64,000 nt of DNA, taken from Coprococcus_C hominis (lineage in GTDB: Bacteria > Bacillota > Clostridia > Lachnospirales > Lachnospiraceae). Below are positions 1-8,770 of the stretch, one piece after another. The notes beneath the pieces were generated by a model, which saw nothing but the letters and a program-made list of their open reading frames with translations, did not search any database and had not been told where the DNA came from. Each line of letters starts with the position of its first letter. Position 1 is the stretch's first letter. Made by a program: the position numbers and the translations under genes. The DNA lies in the NCBI RefSeq assembly GCF_020687505.1, contig NZ_JAJEQT010000001.1. The stretch is one strand, 5' to 3'.

Positions 1-199
1 GTCCAATTACGCCGAGTCCAACCATGACAAATGCCATCTTATAAATATATGGCTTGTCATTTCCTGCAATACCATTATCAATGATTGCCGCCATAACGAG
101 CGGTACCAAAAGCTCAAAGGCCGCTTCTAACATCTTGAATAATGGTGCTAAAATTGCTTTCCATTTGTAATTCTTGAAATATTGTAATACTTGTTTCAC
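1..199 (-). CDS. ABC transporter half-molecule, N-terminal membrane segment (partial)
   Basis: This is the first 66 codons of a minus-strand gene cut by the left window edge. It begins at a GTG (199-197) preceded by an AGGAAAG ribosome binding site. The translation begins VKQVLQYFKNYKWKAILAPL and continues LLVPLVMAAIIDNGI, the usual first cytoplasmic helix and first transmembrane helix of type I exporters that fuse an ABC membrane domain to an ATPase. A multidrug- or peptide-export half-transporter is the family expectation; the substrate cannot be inferred. A promoter lies immediately upstream. Confidence 0.75.
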   Translation of the reverse strand, partial: MKQVLQYFKNYKWKAILAPLFKMLEAAFELLVPLVMAAIIDNGIAGNDKPYIYKMAFVMVGLGVIG

Positions 200-263
200 G
201 TTTCTTTCCTTTTTCTCTTTCCCTTATTTTATAGTTGACCTATGATACAAATTCCCTTAAACT

Positions 264-291
264 ATTATAGACAAGGATTTTTCTTTTTCAA
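264..291 (-). promoter_or_regulatory. Sigma-A-type promoter of the ABC transporter gene
   Basis: On the minus strand, TTGAAA (291-286) is separated by 16 bp from a consensus TATAAT (269-264), leaving a leader of about 58 nt before the GTG start at 199. It lies in the divergent gap with the DUF1292 gene. Confidence 0.55.
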
Positions 292-326
292 TACAAAATC
301 AAAAAAATGTAAAGGAGATTCATACT

Positions 327-641
327 ATGGACGATAAAAACAGATCATTTTCAACCGATAATACCGACGACGATGACTATGTAGACATGGTGTTAGATGA
401 TGGCACAGAGCTTCATTGCAGTGTCATTGCCATCTTCCCAGTCGAAGGTCAGCAGTATATCGCATTGCTTCCGGACAAAGTCATAGAAGGCTACGAAGAA
501 GACGACGTCTTCCTCTACCGTTACACAGAGAAGGAAGGCGACGACGTCGAACTTGGCATGATCGATTCCGAAGAGGAATACGAGATCGTTGCCGATGCGT
601 TCGACGAGCTTTTAGATAACGAAGCCTACGAAGATATGTAA
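327..641 (+). CDS. DUF1292 (YrzB-like) protein
   Basis: A 104-residue acidic protein starting at ATG 327 with AAAGGAG nine bases upstream. The central part (about residues 22-95) matches my recollection of DUF1292: an acidic beta-rich core starting DDGTELHCSVIAIFPVEGQQYIAL, then EDDVFLYRY and a C-terminal EEEYEIVADAFDELL helix. The function of this small Firmicutes family is not established. In many genomes it sits beside yrrK/yqgF (Holliday-junction resolvase-like) and alaS, but that context is absent here. The gene is monocistronic, diverges from the ABC transporter and converges on the lipoprotein gene that ends at 648. Confidence 0.8.
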   Translation: MDDKNRSFSTDNTDDDDYVDMVLDDGTELHCSVIAIFPVEGQQYIALLPDKVIEGYEEDDVFLYRYTEKEGDDVELGMIDSEEEYEIVADAFDELLDNEAYEDM

Positions 642-647
642 GCTTCT

Positions 648-1346
648 CTATTCTGTAAGGTCATAGATTTCCACTGTCTGTGTTTCAAACTGGAAGCTGT
701 AAATGTATGACCACTGCGTCGTTCCGTTCAGACACAGATTGACATTTCCATAAAATGTACAATTATCATTTGCATCCAATGAAAATCCATCTACTGTCAC
801 ACCGTAGATGGATGTTTCTTTGTCTGACAGTTTTTTCATCCGTAAACAACTGTCAATTACCATCTGCCGCACATCATCGAGCGTCGTTTCTTTCTTCACA
901 AGTGCATCTGTGAGCGTAATTTTCTTATCCTGAATCCGGTCATAATTGTAGCTTGCAATATCTCCATAGCCGCCGACGAGCGGATACTCGACATAGCGTA
1001 CAACCACTTGTAAATACTGATTCGTGCTATATTCCGTTGTGCGGATCTCCGGGATGATCTCTTTTCCATCTTTGTCTTTCTCATAAATTGCCCCCGGTCC
1101 ATCCATGATGTCCTGATTCAATTCTTCGATCACCGCACTGTCATGCGTCGATGTAAATTGCGGAAGTTCTATCGCATGTCCGTCCAGTTCCGTATGTACT
1201 GCATACGTCAGGGAAGAATCCTCCGATGCATAATTTACCGCTTCGGTTGCATCTTCCTTTGCTGCACAGCCAATCAGGCACAGACAGCTTCCAATCGCCG
1301 CAAGCACCATAACCAGTTTTCCCTTTTTTAAGATTCCTTTTGCCAT
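648..1346 (-). CDS. Predicted lipoprotein, DUF3298/RsiV-like C-terminal region
   Basis: 232 residues. A basic N-terminus and hydrophobic stretch end in a lipobox with Cys27 (CLCLIGC), so the protein is predicted to be lipidated and surface-exposed. The C-terminal half, with a YPLVGGYGD segment and a following KKITLTDAL helix, resembles the DUF3298 domain of RsiV-type proteins; this is a recollection-based, moderate assignment. The start ATG has GGAGG seven bases upstream and overlaps the end of the helicase gene by 19 bp. It is therefore probably co-transcribed with the helicase and SEC-C genes from the promoter at 3727-3755. Function is unknown. Confidence 0.65.
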   Translation of the reverse strand: MAKGILKKGKLVMVLAAIGSCLCLIGCAAKEDATEAVNYASEDSSLTYAVHTELDGHAIELPQFTSTHDSAVIEELNQDIMDGPGAIYEKDKDGKEIIPEIRTTEYSTNQYLQVVVRYVEYPLVGGYGDIASYNYDRIQDKKITLTDALVKKETTLDDVRQMVIDSCLRMKKLSDKETSIYGVTVDGFSLDANDNCTFYGNVNLCLNGTTQWSYIYSFQFETQTVEIYDLTE

Positions 1347-3163
1347 GTAATATCCTCCACAAACCGGCTCTTATCTTTTGCCTTTCCTGCGATTGTTCTC
1401 GGTACATAGATATGCAGCGCATGTCTTGCCCGCGTCATCGCCACATAAAACATCCGCCGTTCCTCTTCGAGTTCCGCTGCCGTTTTTGCCTTTTTATACG
1501 GCGTAATCTCTTCCACTGCATCGAGAATGTACACCGTGTCAAATTCCAATCCCTTCGCACTGTGCATCGTCATAAGATTGACACCCTTCCGCATCCGGTT
1601 CTTCTCCTGCTGTCTCGCAAGCTGCTCTTTGTATTCATCTATAAATGTAAAAAGCTCCGCGTAGCTTTCCATATCTTTAATCATATATCCAAATTCATCT
1701 AAAACCTCATACATCTCCGATGCATCAAGCTGGCGGTATTCCGCGTAATCCTTAATATACGTGTCATAACCGATAAAATTCCGTATGAAATTGAGTGCCG
1801 GATACGGGCGCAGCTTCCGAAGCATCTTTACATCTGCCATCATCTTATCCAGATTCTCGACGACGGACTCCTTATTGCGGAGCCGAAACCGCAGCTTATC
1901 ATAATCAACCGGATCTTCAAGCAAGGCGTCCCGGCTGATATAGCGCGACGGTTTATTTATAATTCTTAAAAATGTCGCCCGCGAGGTATCGCCCATCGCA
2001 ATCCGCATATAATCCAGCACATACCGCACTGCAAAATGGTCAAACAGATTCGGCAATGCATCACTCAACGTATATGGGATATTATATTGATTAAGCTTAT
2101 AGGCAAGCCGACGCGGCTGTAAATTTGTCCGGTACAGCACCGCTTGTTTTTCATATGCAATTCCAGCCTGATACTGTTCCCGAATACGCCGTATGATACA
2201 CTCGTTTTCCTCCGCCTCATCCTTCACGGTATGCATCTGTACAATCCCAGGTTCTTTTGAAACTGCTTTTAACTGCTTCTTATATCGCGTCTGGTTCTTC
2301 TCAATTACCTGCGTTGCCGCCTGCACGATCCGGTAATCGGAGCGGTAATTTTCTCCGAGGTACACAATCTCACAACTTGAAAAATCCTTGCGAAACTGCT
2401 GCATGATCTCTGGTCTTGCGCCCCGGAATCCATAGACGGACTGGTCATCGTCTCCGACGATACATGCATTTTGCCGTGGATTTGCCAGCATCCGAAAAAT
2501 CTCATACTGAATCCGGTTGCTGTCCTGAAACTCATCTACCATGATATATGGAAACAAACTTCTACATTTATCCAAAATATCCGGTCGCGCTGTTAATAGT
2601 TCATAGCAAAGTACCATCATATCGTCAAAATCGATCAGCTTCCTGCGTTTTAACTCTGCATCCAGCCGTCGGTACAATTCCCGGAATGCATGTTCTGGCA
2701 TATCCTTACTGTAATAATTTTCCACATCCATCATGTCGCATTTGACAAGGCTTACCTGTGAAACAATACTGCTTACAATCTCTTCCTTGTTCTCGTAGCT
2801 CAGCTCCATCGTATGTAAAATCTGCTCGATGATCCCCCGCTTTTCTTCCTCGGAAATCACACGCAGCATGGATTGCCCATATGCAGTTTTTAAAATCCAA
2901 TAAAATATGGAATGAAAGGTTCCAAATCGAACCGGATATTCCTTTCCGGGTGTCATCGCACGAAAGCGTTGCTGCATCTCCCCTGCGGCTGCCCGTGTAA
3001 AGGTTATAACAAGAATATCTGCGGGTGAAACACCCGCAGATTCTATCAGATACTTGATTCGTTTTGTAATTACAGTTGTCTTCCCGGAGCCCGGTCCTGC
3101 AATCACCATCATAGGTCCATCCACATGCGAAACCGCCTTGGATTGTGCCTCGTTTAATTTCAT
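1328..3163 (-). CDS. UvrD/PcrA-family superfamily 1 DNA helicase
   Basis: A 611-residue ATP-dependent 3'-5' DNA helicase of the UvrD/Rep/PcrA group. Visible motifs are an N-terminal Q-motif region (LNEAQSKAV), Walker A GPGSGKT near residue 23, motif II VDEFQDSN near 209-216, motif III GDDDQSVYGFRG near 237-248, and motif VI MFYVAMTRAR near 571-580. At about 610 residues it is shorter than typical PcrA (about 720-740), so it may be a UvrD-like accessory helicase rather than PcrA itself. The frame is open 24 codons further upstream, but that part overlaps the SEC-C gene and looks non-coding. I chose the ATG at 3163, one base after the SEC-C stop; an in-frame ATG at 3172 is an alternative. Confidence 0.9.
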   Translation of the reverse strand: MKLNEAQSKAVSHVDGPMMVIAGPGSGKTTVITKRIKYLIESAGVSPADILVITFTRAAAGEMQQRFRAMTPGKEYPVRFGTFHSIFYWILKTAYGQSMLRVISEEEKRGIIEQILHTMELSYENKEEIVSSIVSQVSLVKCDMMDVENYYSKDMPEHAFRELYRRLDAELKRRKLIDFDDMMVLCYELLTARPDILDKCRSLFPYIMVDEFQDSNRIQYEIFRMLANPRQNACIVGDDDQSVYGFRGARPEIMQQFRKDFSSCEIVYLGENYRSDYRIVQAATQVIEKNQTRYKKQLKAVSKEPGIVQMHTVKDEAEENECIIRRIREQYQAGIAYEKQAVLYRTNLQPRRLAYKLNQYNIPYTLSDALPNLFDHFAVRYVLDYMRIAMGDTSRATFLRIINKPSRYISRDALLEDPVDYDKLRFRLRNKESVVENLDKMMADVKMLRKLRPYPALNFIRNFIGYDTYIKDYAEYRQLDASEMYEVLDEFGYMIKDMESYAELFTFIDEYKEQLARQQEKNRMRKGVNLMTMHSAKGLEFDTVYILDAVEEITPYKKAKTAAELEEERRMFYVAMTRARHALHIYVPRTIAGKAKDKSRFVEDITWQKES

Positions 3164-3164
3164 A

Positions 3165-3671
3165 TTATGCATTCGCTCCACAGCACTTCTTATACTTCTT
3201 TCCGCTTCCGCAAGGACATGGATCGTTACGTCCAACCTTTGGCGGCTTTACGATTGTCTTGGAAGACTTCTGGATCTTGTACAGTTCCTTTCTTCTCTCA
3301 GGAGTCAGGATCTTATCCCACTGTGGAAGTGTATACAACCACTCTGCGTTGCAGTCTACCATGTTCATATAAAGCTTCTCTGGATCATAACCAAGCGCTA
3401 CCTGTGAATCTTCTTCCAGCTCATCGACCTTGTTTGGCACGATCAGACTGTCCTCGATACCATCCAGAAATCCGATCATCAGCTCAATACTCATATCGTA
3501 CTTCTCAGCCAGTTCTTTGACTGTACCGCCCTCGATCTCAACCGGATTCTCAAGAATCTTCTCATAGATTGCCTTTTCTCTCTGGAAGTAATCAAGCCAA
3601 AACTCCTTTCCTTCTGGAGTTCTGTCATCAAGACTATATGCATGCTCACGCCATTCTGTTAATAAACTCAT
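3165..3671 (-). CDS. SEC-C motif protein
   Basis: 168 residues ending in a SEC-C zinc motif, DPCPCGSGKKYKKCC, the same Cys-rich tail that ends SecA. In SecA this binds zinc and contacts SecB or ribosomes. Here it is attached to a mostly helical, acidic N-terminal region (residues 1-140) that I do not recognise beyond its common occurrence as a SEC-C-containing Firmicutes protein. The gene is first in an apparent operon with the helicase (next start one base after its stop) and the lipoprotein. A strong promoter is located at 3727-3755. Confidence 0.8.
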   Translation of the reverse strand: MSLLTEWREHAYSLDDRTPEGKEFWLDYFQREKAIYEKILENPVEIEGGTVKELAEKYDMSIELMIGFLDGIEDSLIVPNKVDELEEDSQVALGYDPEKLYMNMVDCNAEWLYTLPQWDKILTPERRKELYKIQKSSKTIVKPPKVGRNDPCPCGSGKKYKKCCGANA

Positions 3672-3726
3672 AACCGTACCTACACAGTGTTATCCTGTGT
3701 TTCCCTTTCATTTTTTCATCCAATCT

Positions 3727-3755
3727 AGTATAGCAAACCAGCCTTTATTTTTCAA
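3727..3755 (-). promoter_or_regulatory. Promoter of SEC-C/helicase/lipoprotein operon
   Basis: Minus-strand TTGAAA (3755-3750), 17-bp spacer and TATACT (3732-3727), about 55 nt upstream of the SEC-C start. The -35 box overlaps the stop codon of the preceding small membrane protein gene. Confidence 0.65.
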
Positions 3756-3997
3756 GACCGATTCTTTCTGTGATTTTGCAGAACCTTCCCCAGCCAAAGC
3801 GCCACATAAATGAGTATCGGCACTATGATCATCAGCGCAAGACTCGGCATAAAATATTTGCTGCCTGTCACGCCGGTCACGATCACCAATACAATCAGTG
3901 CAAAGATCACGACCAGTCCCACCCACGCCATCACACGTAAGACAGGACGTCTGCGTATACTTTGTTCATATGTTTCTGTCTTTTTTTCTTCTTCCAT
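3752..3997 (-). CDS. Small two-helix membrane protein
   Basis: 81 residues with a charged N-terminus (about 20 residues), two hydrophobic segments (about residues 22-45 and 49-72) and a basic C-terminus, HRKNRS. I do not recognise a family. The start has GGAGAG eight bases upstream. It lies 27 bp after the ABC permease gene, as the last cistron of the efflux cassette, so it could be an accessory subunit. This is inferred from position only. Confidence 0.6.
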   Translation of the reverse strand: MEEEKKTETYEQSIRRRPVLRVMAWVGLVVIFALIVLVIVTGVTGSKYFMPSLALMIIVPILIYVALWLGKVLQNHRKNRS

Positions 3998-4024
3998 ACT
4001 CTCTCCATCGCCGCAGCGTTTTGT

Positions 4025-5326
4025 TTATTCATATCGAAGTGCATCGATTGGATTCAGGTTCGATGCCTTGACCGAAGGAATAAATCCAAACACAATTCCA
4101 ATCACCATAGAGAAGATTACTGAGATTGCAATCGCTGCTCCGCTGATTGCAACCGGAACTGATGCAACATCAGAAATCAGATATGCAAGTCCCACGCCAG
4201 CGCCAACTCCGATGATACCACCCATGCTTGTAAGCACAGCTGCCTCTGTCAGGAACTGCATCAAAATCACTGATTTTCTAGCTCCTAACGCTTTCTTCAG
4301 ACCTATCTCTCTCGTACGTTCTGTCACAGATACCAGCATGATATTCATAACGCCGATACCACCTACCAAAAGAGAAATACTTGCAATCCATATGAGCTGC
4401 TGGCTTGTCGATGCACTGACCTCCTGCATTGCCTTCGCAGTCTCCAGAAGATCTTCACTCTTATACTTAAATGAAGAGCTGCTGCTATCTTCATCCGTTC
4501 CGCCTTCCGAAACATTCTCACTGCTTGTGGCTGGCATATAGGAATTCATGATATCCGCCGTTTTCTTTCCTGCATTTGTCATGGCATCTGTACCCGCCGG
4601 CTTCACAACCAAGTTATATGGCTCATCAAACGAGAAGATCAAAGGCCAGTTGACATCTGTGATAAACACCTGACCGGAGGATGTATTTCCATAGTAGGTA
4701 TACCAGTCATTCATATTGGTAACCTTCGGAGTAAACCCATCAATCTGTTCAACAACACCGACAATAATAAACGGCTCGCCCTTGATCTCCATGGTCTTAC
4801 CGATCGGATTCTCACTTGCAAACAATGTATTCGCTGCAACGGTATCCAGAATTACGCCCTTGGTATAATTCGTCCAGTCCTGATCCTCAAACAGTCGCCC
4901 GGTCTGCACGGTATATCCCATCACACGGAAATAATCCTTATCTACACCATAAACCGGTGCATTGCCCAGATCCTTTGTTCCGCTGTTGATACCTTCATAA
5001 AGTGCGCCATACCGATAAGATGCAACAGCCGTTACCTCATCCACTGCCAGAATCTCATTTTTTATATCATCTGTGACCATTGGCATATTCTCTGGTGTAG
5101 AAGAATCACCGGATGTATAGGTCCATTCACCCTGATACAATTTTACATTTACAATATTATTTCCAGAGCCGACCAGATTCTCTTTGATCTGCTCACTGGT
5201 TCCCTTGATTGTTGATACAATCGCAATAATTGCCGCAATACCAATAATAATACCAAGCATGGTAAGAAGGGAACGCATCTTATGTGCCCAAATACCTTGG
5301 AACGATAATCTTATATTTTCTAACAT
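4025..5326 (-). CDS. MacB/FtsX-type ABC transporter permease
   Basis: About 433 residues from the ATG at 5326 (AAGGAAA upstream). The longer upstream frame overlaps the previous gene and is unlikely. The layout is MacB-like: an N-terminal transmembrane helix within MRSLLTMLGIIIGIAAIIAI, a large extracytoplasmic MacB_PCD domain (about residues 45-290), then three C-terminal FtsX helices beginning with GGIGVMNIMLVSVTERTREI. Such permeases work with a LolD/MacB-type ATPase and a membrane-fusion protein to extrude peptides, bacteriocins or drugs, or to signal envelope stress. The linker before the FtsX domain is Ser/Glu-rich. The substrate is not inferable. Confidence 0.9.
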   Translation of the reverse strand: MLENIRLSFQGIWAHKMRSLLTMLGIIIGIAAIIAIVSTIKGTSEQIKENLVGSGNNIVNVKLYQGEWTYTSGDSSTPENMPMVTDDIKNEILAVDEVTAVASYRYGALYEGINSGTKDLGNAPVYGVDKDYFRVMGYTVQTGRLFEDQDWTNYTKGVILDTVAANTLFASENPIGKTMEIKGEPFIIVGVVEQIDGFTPKVTNMNDWYTYYGNTSSGQVFITDVNWPLIFSFDEPYNLVVKPAGTDAMTNAGKKTADIMNSYMPATSSENVSEGGTDEDSSSSSFKYKSEDLLETAKAMQEVSASTSQQLIWIASISLLVGGIGVMNIMLVSVTERTREIGLKKALGARKSVILMQFLTEAAVLTSMGGIIGVGAGVGLAYLISDVASVPVAISGAAIAISVIFSMVIGIVFGFIPSVKASNLNPIDALRYE

Positions 5327-5345
5327 AGACTGATTTCCTTTCTTA

Positions 5346-6587
5346 TCAATTATACAGATCATCCGTCGACTTCTTTACAGTCTTTACGCCTTCCACTGCC
5401 TCATCGAGATATGGGAATGCAATATAATCCTGCATCGTCAAACCGCCGAGCACCAGCACGGAATCACCGGATGTCTTGTTTCCTACCTTGATATAGGTCT
5501 TCTGAAGCTTACCATCGACATCTTTCATCACATAATAGTTGCTTCCTTCCTGCTTCATAAACGCTTTTGACAGATAAAATCCACCACTCGTATCTTCCGC
5601 GCCCGAATTCAAAGTAATCTCCATATACATATTCTGACTGACATCCGTGGAATCAGTTAACGCAATCTTGATTGGATAATAGGTTTCCACCTTGCCATTG
5701 TAATTCGTATATCCATCCGCCGGGAACGTAGAAATCTCTGTGATCGTACCTTCATAATTCATACCGGTATCATAGCAATACATCGATACGGTATCACCAA
5801 CCTTGACCGTTGACATTGCAAGCTCACCAATTTGGCTTTCGACCAGATATCCATCTGCCGCACTGACAACAAGAACCGGATCACCGCTCGAAGCTGCTTC
5901 ATCCGCAGTTATCACGCTCTTTACCACGCCATCGAAATTCGCCAGTACTTCACCGGTTGCGTTCTGCATCTCTTCCATCTGAAGCTTGACCTGTGCAATC
6001 TCATACTGCGTCTGCATCGTTTTGATTTCCTGCTCTTTCTGAGCAATCTGATTTTTCAATTCCTCTCTTGTCGGAGGAGTATCTGCATCTGGATCCGTAT
6101 CCGGATCCGGCTGTGGCGCATCTGAACCTGTTGCAACCGGAGTCGCCGGTGCCTCTGTTGTCGGAATATCCTCTAATGGTGTAGTTGCTTTTAACTTCTC
6201 GAGTTCACGCTGTGCATCAATAATCGACACGCGGGATAACTCCAGTTCCGATCTTTGCAGTTCTAACTGTAAGTCGTTGGCAGTTGTATCATACACAAGC
6301 AACACATCGCCTGCTTTCACGCTCTGACCTTCCGTTACCTTGATCTCCGATACGGACTGTGTCTTTCCTACATAGACCTTCTGCTCAGAATTCACAGTCA
6401 CATTTCCACTCAATGTACTGTTATCCCACATATCCGAAGCGTCATATCCAATATCGCTGACCGCATAGACGCCTGCAGTCTTGCTATTCTGATTCTTCTG
6501 CTTCAAGGTGCGGAGTGCAAAATAAATACCACCGAGCACAACTACGCAGGAAAGAACGATAATAATTATTTTCTTTGCCTTATTCAT
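5346..6587 (-). CDS. Membrane-fusion (HlyD/RND adaptor-like) protein, second copy
   Basis: 413 residues from the ATG at 6587 (GGAGG eight bases upstream), overlapping the ATPase stop by 8 bp. One N-terminal transmembrane helix (about 6-24) is followed by a biotinyl-lipoyl half-motif (KVTEGQSVKAGDVLLVYD), a coiled-coil hairpin (about residues 105-210), the second lipoyl half, a beta-barrel region and a C-terminal membrane-proximal domain. The coiled coil is interrupted by a Pro/Asp/Thr-rich low-complexity insertion of about 40 residues (APATPVATG through DPDADTPPT). The family links an ABC permease to the envelope. In Gram-positive bacteria it forms part of MacAB-like exporters. Confidence 0.85.
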   Translation of the reverse strand: MNKAKKIIIIVLSCVVVLGGIYFALRTLKQKNQNSKTAGVYAVSDIGYDASDMWDNSTLSGNVTVNSEQKVYVGKTQSVSEIKVTEGQSVKAGDVLLVYDTTANDLQLELQRSELELSRVSIIDAQRELEKLKATTPLEDIPTTEAPATPVATGSDAPQPDPDTDPDADTPPTREELKNQIAQKEQEIKTMQTQYEIAQVKLQMEEMQNATGEVLANFDGVVKSVITADEAASSGDPVLVVSAADGYLVESQIGELAMSTVKVGDTVSMYCYDTGMNYEGTITEISTFPADGYTNYNGKVETYYPIKIALTDSTDVSQNMYMEITLNSGAEDTSGGFYLSKAFMKQEGSNYYVMKDVDGKLQKTYIKVGNKTSGDSVLVLGGLTMQDYIAFPYLDEAVEGVKTVKKSTDDLYN

Positions 6588-7284
6588 GCTCATCACCTCC
6601 GGTCACCGGCTGGGCATCTCCCTCATACAGCTCACCATCAATGATTTTTACAACTCGATCTGCATAAGACGCAATCTCGTCAGAGTGCGTAATCATAATA
6701 ATCGTCACTCCCTGCTTATGCAGTGTGTCAAACAGCTCCATCACCTGTAAACCTGATTTGGAATCAAGTGCTCCCGTCGGCTCGTCGGCAAGCAGAATCT
6801 TCGGATCTGCCACCATCGCACGTGCAATCGCCACACGCTGTTTCTGTCCACCGGAAAGCTGTGTTGGCTTGAAGCTGACACGATCCGCCAGATCAACCAT
6901 CTCCAGCATTTCTTTTGCCTTTTGTTTCCGTTTCTTGATCGGCACCTTCGCATACTGTAACGGAAGCGCTACATTGTCAAGTGCACTCTGTCTTGGCAGC
7001 AAATTAAAATTCTGAAATACGAATCCGATCTTCTGGTTGCGCACTTCGGAAAGTTCTTTATCTTTGCACTTCTCAATCTCCACATCATCAAGCAGATAGG
7101 TTCCTGAAGTTGGCTTATCAATACATCCGATGATATTCATCAGCGTGGACTTACCAGAACCCGACGGACCCATAATCGCCACATACTCCCCTTCTTCTAC
7201 ACAGAGATTGATATCTTTCAGTACAGGCACTTCCATCGTGCCCTGAATATAATTCTTATAGATATTTTTCAATTCCAGTAACAC
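6580..7284 (-). CDS. MacB/LolD-type ABC transporter ATPase
   Basis: 234 residues with Walker A GPSGSGKST (39-47), signature LSGGQ (143-147), Walker B ILLADE (163-168), a D-loop in GALDSKSG and a switch histidine in ITHS. It energises the adjacent FtsX-type permease. Translation starts at a GTG that overlaps the stop of the upstream adaptor gene (TAGTG) with GAGGTGG upstream, indicating translational coupling. No membrane domain is fused, as usual for the LolD/MacB-split type of the Gram-positives. Confidence 0.93.
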   Translation of the reverse strand: MLLELKNIYKNYIQGTMEVPVLKDINLCVEEGEYVAIMGPSGSGKSTLMNIIGCIDKPTSGTYLLDDVEIEKCKDKELSEVRNQKIGFVFQNFNLLPRQSALDNVALPLQYAKVPIKKRKQKAKEMLEMVDLADRVSFKPTQLSGGQKQRVAIARAMVADPKILLADEPTGALDSKSGLQVMELFDTLHKQGVTIIMITHSDEIASYADRVVKIIDGELYEGDAQPVTGGDEHE

Positions 7285-8759
7285 TATTGCACCACCTCGC
7301 TATCGCTGTCTGGCGCAGATTCATCCTGTGGTGCAGCTTCTTCCACGGATCCATCAATACCGTCCATATTCGCACCATCATCAATATTATTTATGCTGCC
7401 ATCATCTAAAATACCATCATCCGTGTAACCATCGATATAGCCATCATCTGTATATCCATCATCGATACTTCCATCATCATAAGAACCATCGTCATAAGCG
7501 CCGTCATCATAAGAACCGTCATCGATGACTCCATCATCCCCTGTATCATCGATCATAACATCCTCATAGTTATGTGTGACCTTCATACCTTCCTTGACAC
7601 GATCCTCTGGATATGCAATATAATCATCCTCCGTCAGACCAGACAGAATCTGATACCGCATCATATTCTCATCATACTCACCAAGTTCTATTTTACGCTT
7701 CTCGATGTATCCCTTTGCATTTTCTGCCCATACATAGGCACCATCGTCCTCCTGCATGATATAATATTCATCCAGCCACAGACCTTCCTTCACGTCACCC
7801 TGTCCATAGTCTGTTTCCACATAGACATGCTGACCGAGCATCAGACCATCCGTGCTGTCCAGGCTGATATAAAATGGATACTTCGTTGCAGTTGTTCCGC
7901 TCGATCCCATATAATAACCATCATTATTTCCGTTATCCGGATGTTCCAGATCGATCTTTGTCACTGTACCAGTCCATGTCGAATCATCGACTCTGGAACG
8001 AACGATCATGCTCTGTCCCTCTGACATACTGCGGACTGTCAGTTCGCTTGCGGTTGCCTTGATTCGGTAATCGCCCTTTGCCATAATTGTGATATACGCG
8101 TTGCTTGTCGAATCTGAACCATTATCCGAATTACTATTGCTGCTATCATCATCCGAGCTGCTTGTCGAATTGTTCTCATTGATTGTCTTGATAATACCAT
8201 CCATCGGAGCAACAACCTTTGTATTCTCCATAGAGAGCTTCTGACGATCAATCTCCAGCTGCTTTGCACTTGCATCATAGTTGGCCTGATTGACCTGTGC
8301 CTGCAGATTCTGGATCTGTGCGCTGTAGCTTAACTGCTCCTCCGCTGGTGCCGCCGCCTTCTCTGCCGTAAGCGATGCGATCTGCTGGTTCAGTGTCGCA
8401 ATGTTATTGTTGATGCTTGTAAGCTCCAGCTCCAACTGACGAAGCTGTAACTCCATGGACTCGGTATCGTACTCAAACAGTACGTCACCTGCCTTGACTT
8501 CATCTTCTTCCTTCACATACAATTCCTTGACCTTCTTGTCACTGTCACGGTTTACACCCTTGACCTCCTGTGACTCGACCGTTCCCATATAGCGGCTTTC
8601 TGTCAGGTCATATCCTCCATTTAAGTCGGATATCTTTGTGGCATATACCAACTCTTCGTTTGACGCCTTTTTATTATGCAGAACATAATAAATTGCTCCG
8701 GCTGCGCCTGCAAGAACAAGCAGTACTACAATTAAAATGATGATTCCCTTTTTCTTCAT
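7284..8759 (-). CDS. Membrane-fusion protein with Asp/Gly-rich repetitive C-terminal tail
   Basis: 491 residues from the ATG at 8759 (GAGGT six bases upstream); earlier in-frame codons overlap rarA. One N-terminal transmembrane helix (about 4-26), lipoyl half-motif YVKEEDEVKAGDVLFEYD, a coiled coil (about 95-165), an Asn/Ser/Asp-rich linker, second lipoyl half and beta domains as in HlyD/MacA adaptors. The last 70 or so residues are a tandem series of five- to seven-residue units such as DDGSY, DDGAY, DDGSI and DDGYT. They are strongly acidic and unlike the second adaptor in the cassette. The tail may bind calcium or the wall; this is inference. Two adaptors with one ATPase and one permease is unusual. 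Confidence 0.87.
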   Translation of the reverse strand: MKKKGIIILIVVLLVLAGAAGAIYYVLHNKKASNEELVYATKISDLNGGYDLTESRYMGTVESQEVKGVNRDSDKKVKELYVKEEDEVKAGDVLFEYDTESMELQLRQLELELTSINNNIATLNQQIASLTAEKAAAPAEEQLSYSAQIQNLQAQVNQANYDASAKQLEIDRQKLSMENTKVVAPMDGIIKTINENNSTSSSDDDSSNSNSDNGSDSTSNAYITIMAKGDYRIKATASELTVRSMSEGQSMIVRSRVDDSTWTGTVTKIDLEHPDNGNNDGYYMGSSGTTATKYPFYISLDSTDGLMLGQHVYVETDYGQGDVKEGLWLDEYYIMQEDDGAYVWAENAKGYIEKRKIELGEYDENMMRYQILSGLTEDDYIAYPEDRVKEGMKVTHNYEDVMIDDTGDDGVIDDGSYDDGAYDDGSYDDGSIDDGYTDDGYIDGYTDDGILDDGSINNIDDGANMDGIDGSVEEAAPQDESAPDSDSEVVQ

Positions 8760-8770
8760 TCCCATACCTC

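Noticed and set aside
235..268. Plus-strand TTGACC and TATTAT as a promoter for the DUF1292 gene
   Set aside because: The spacing is 22 bp, too long for sigma-A; the same bases fit a minus-strand promoter better.
3810..4541. Plus-strand 243-codon ORF opposite the ABC permease
   Set aside because: Antisense shadow of the FtsX domain; no RBS and no domain.
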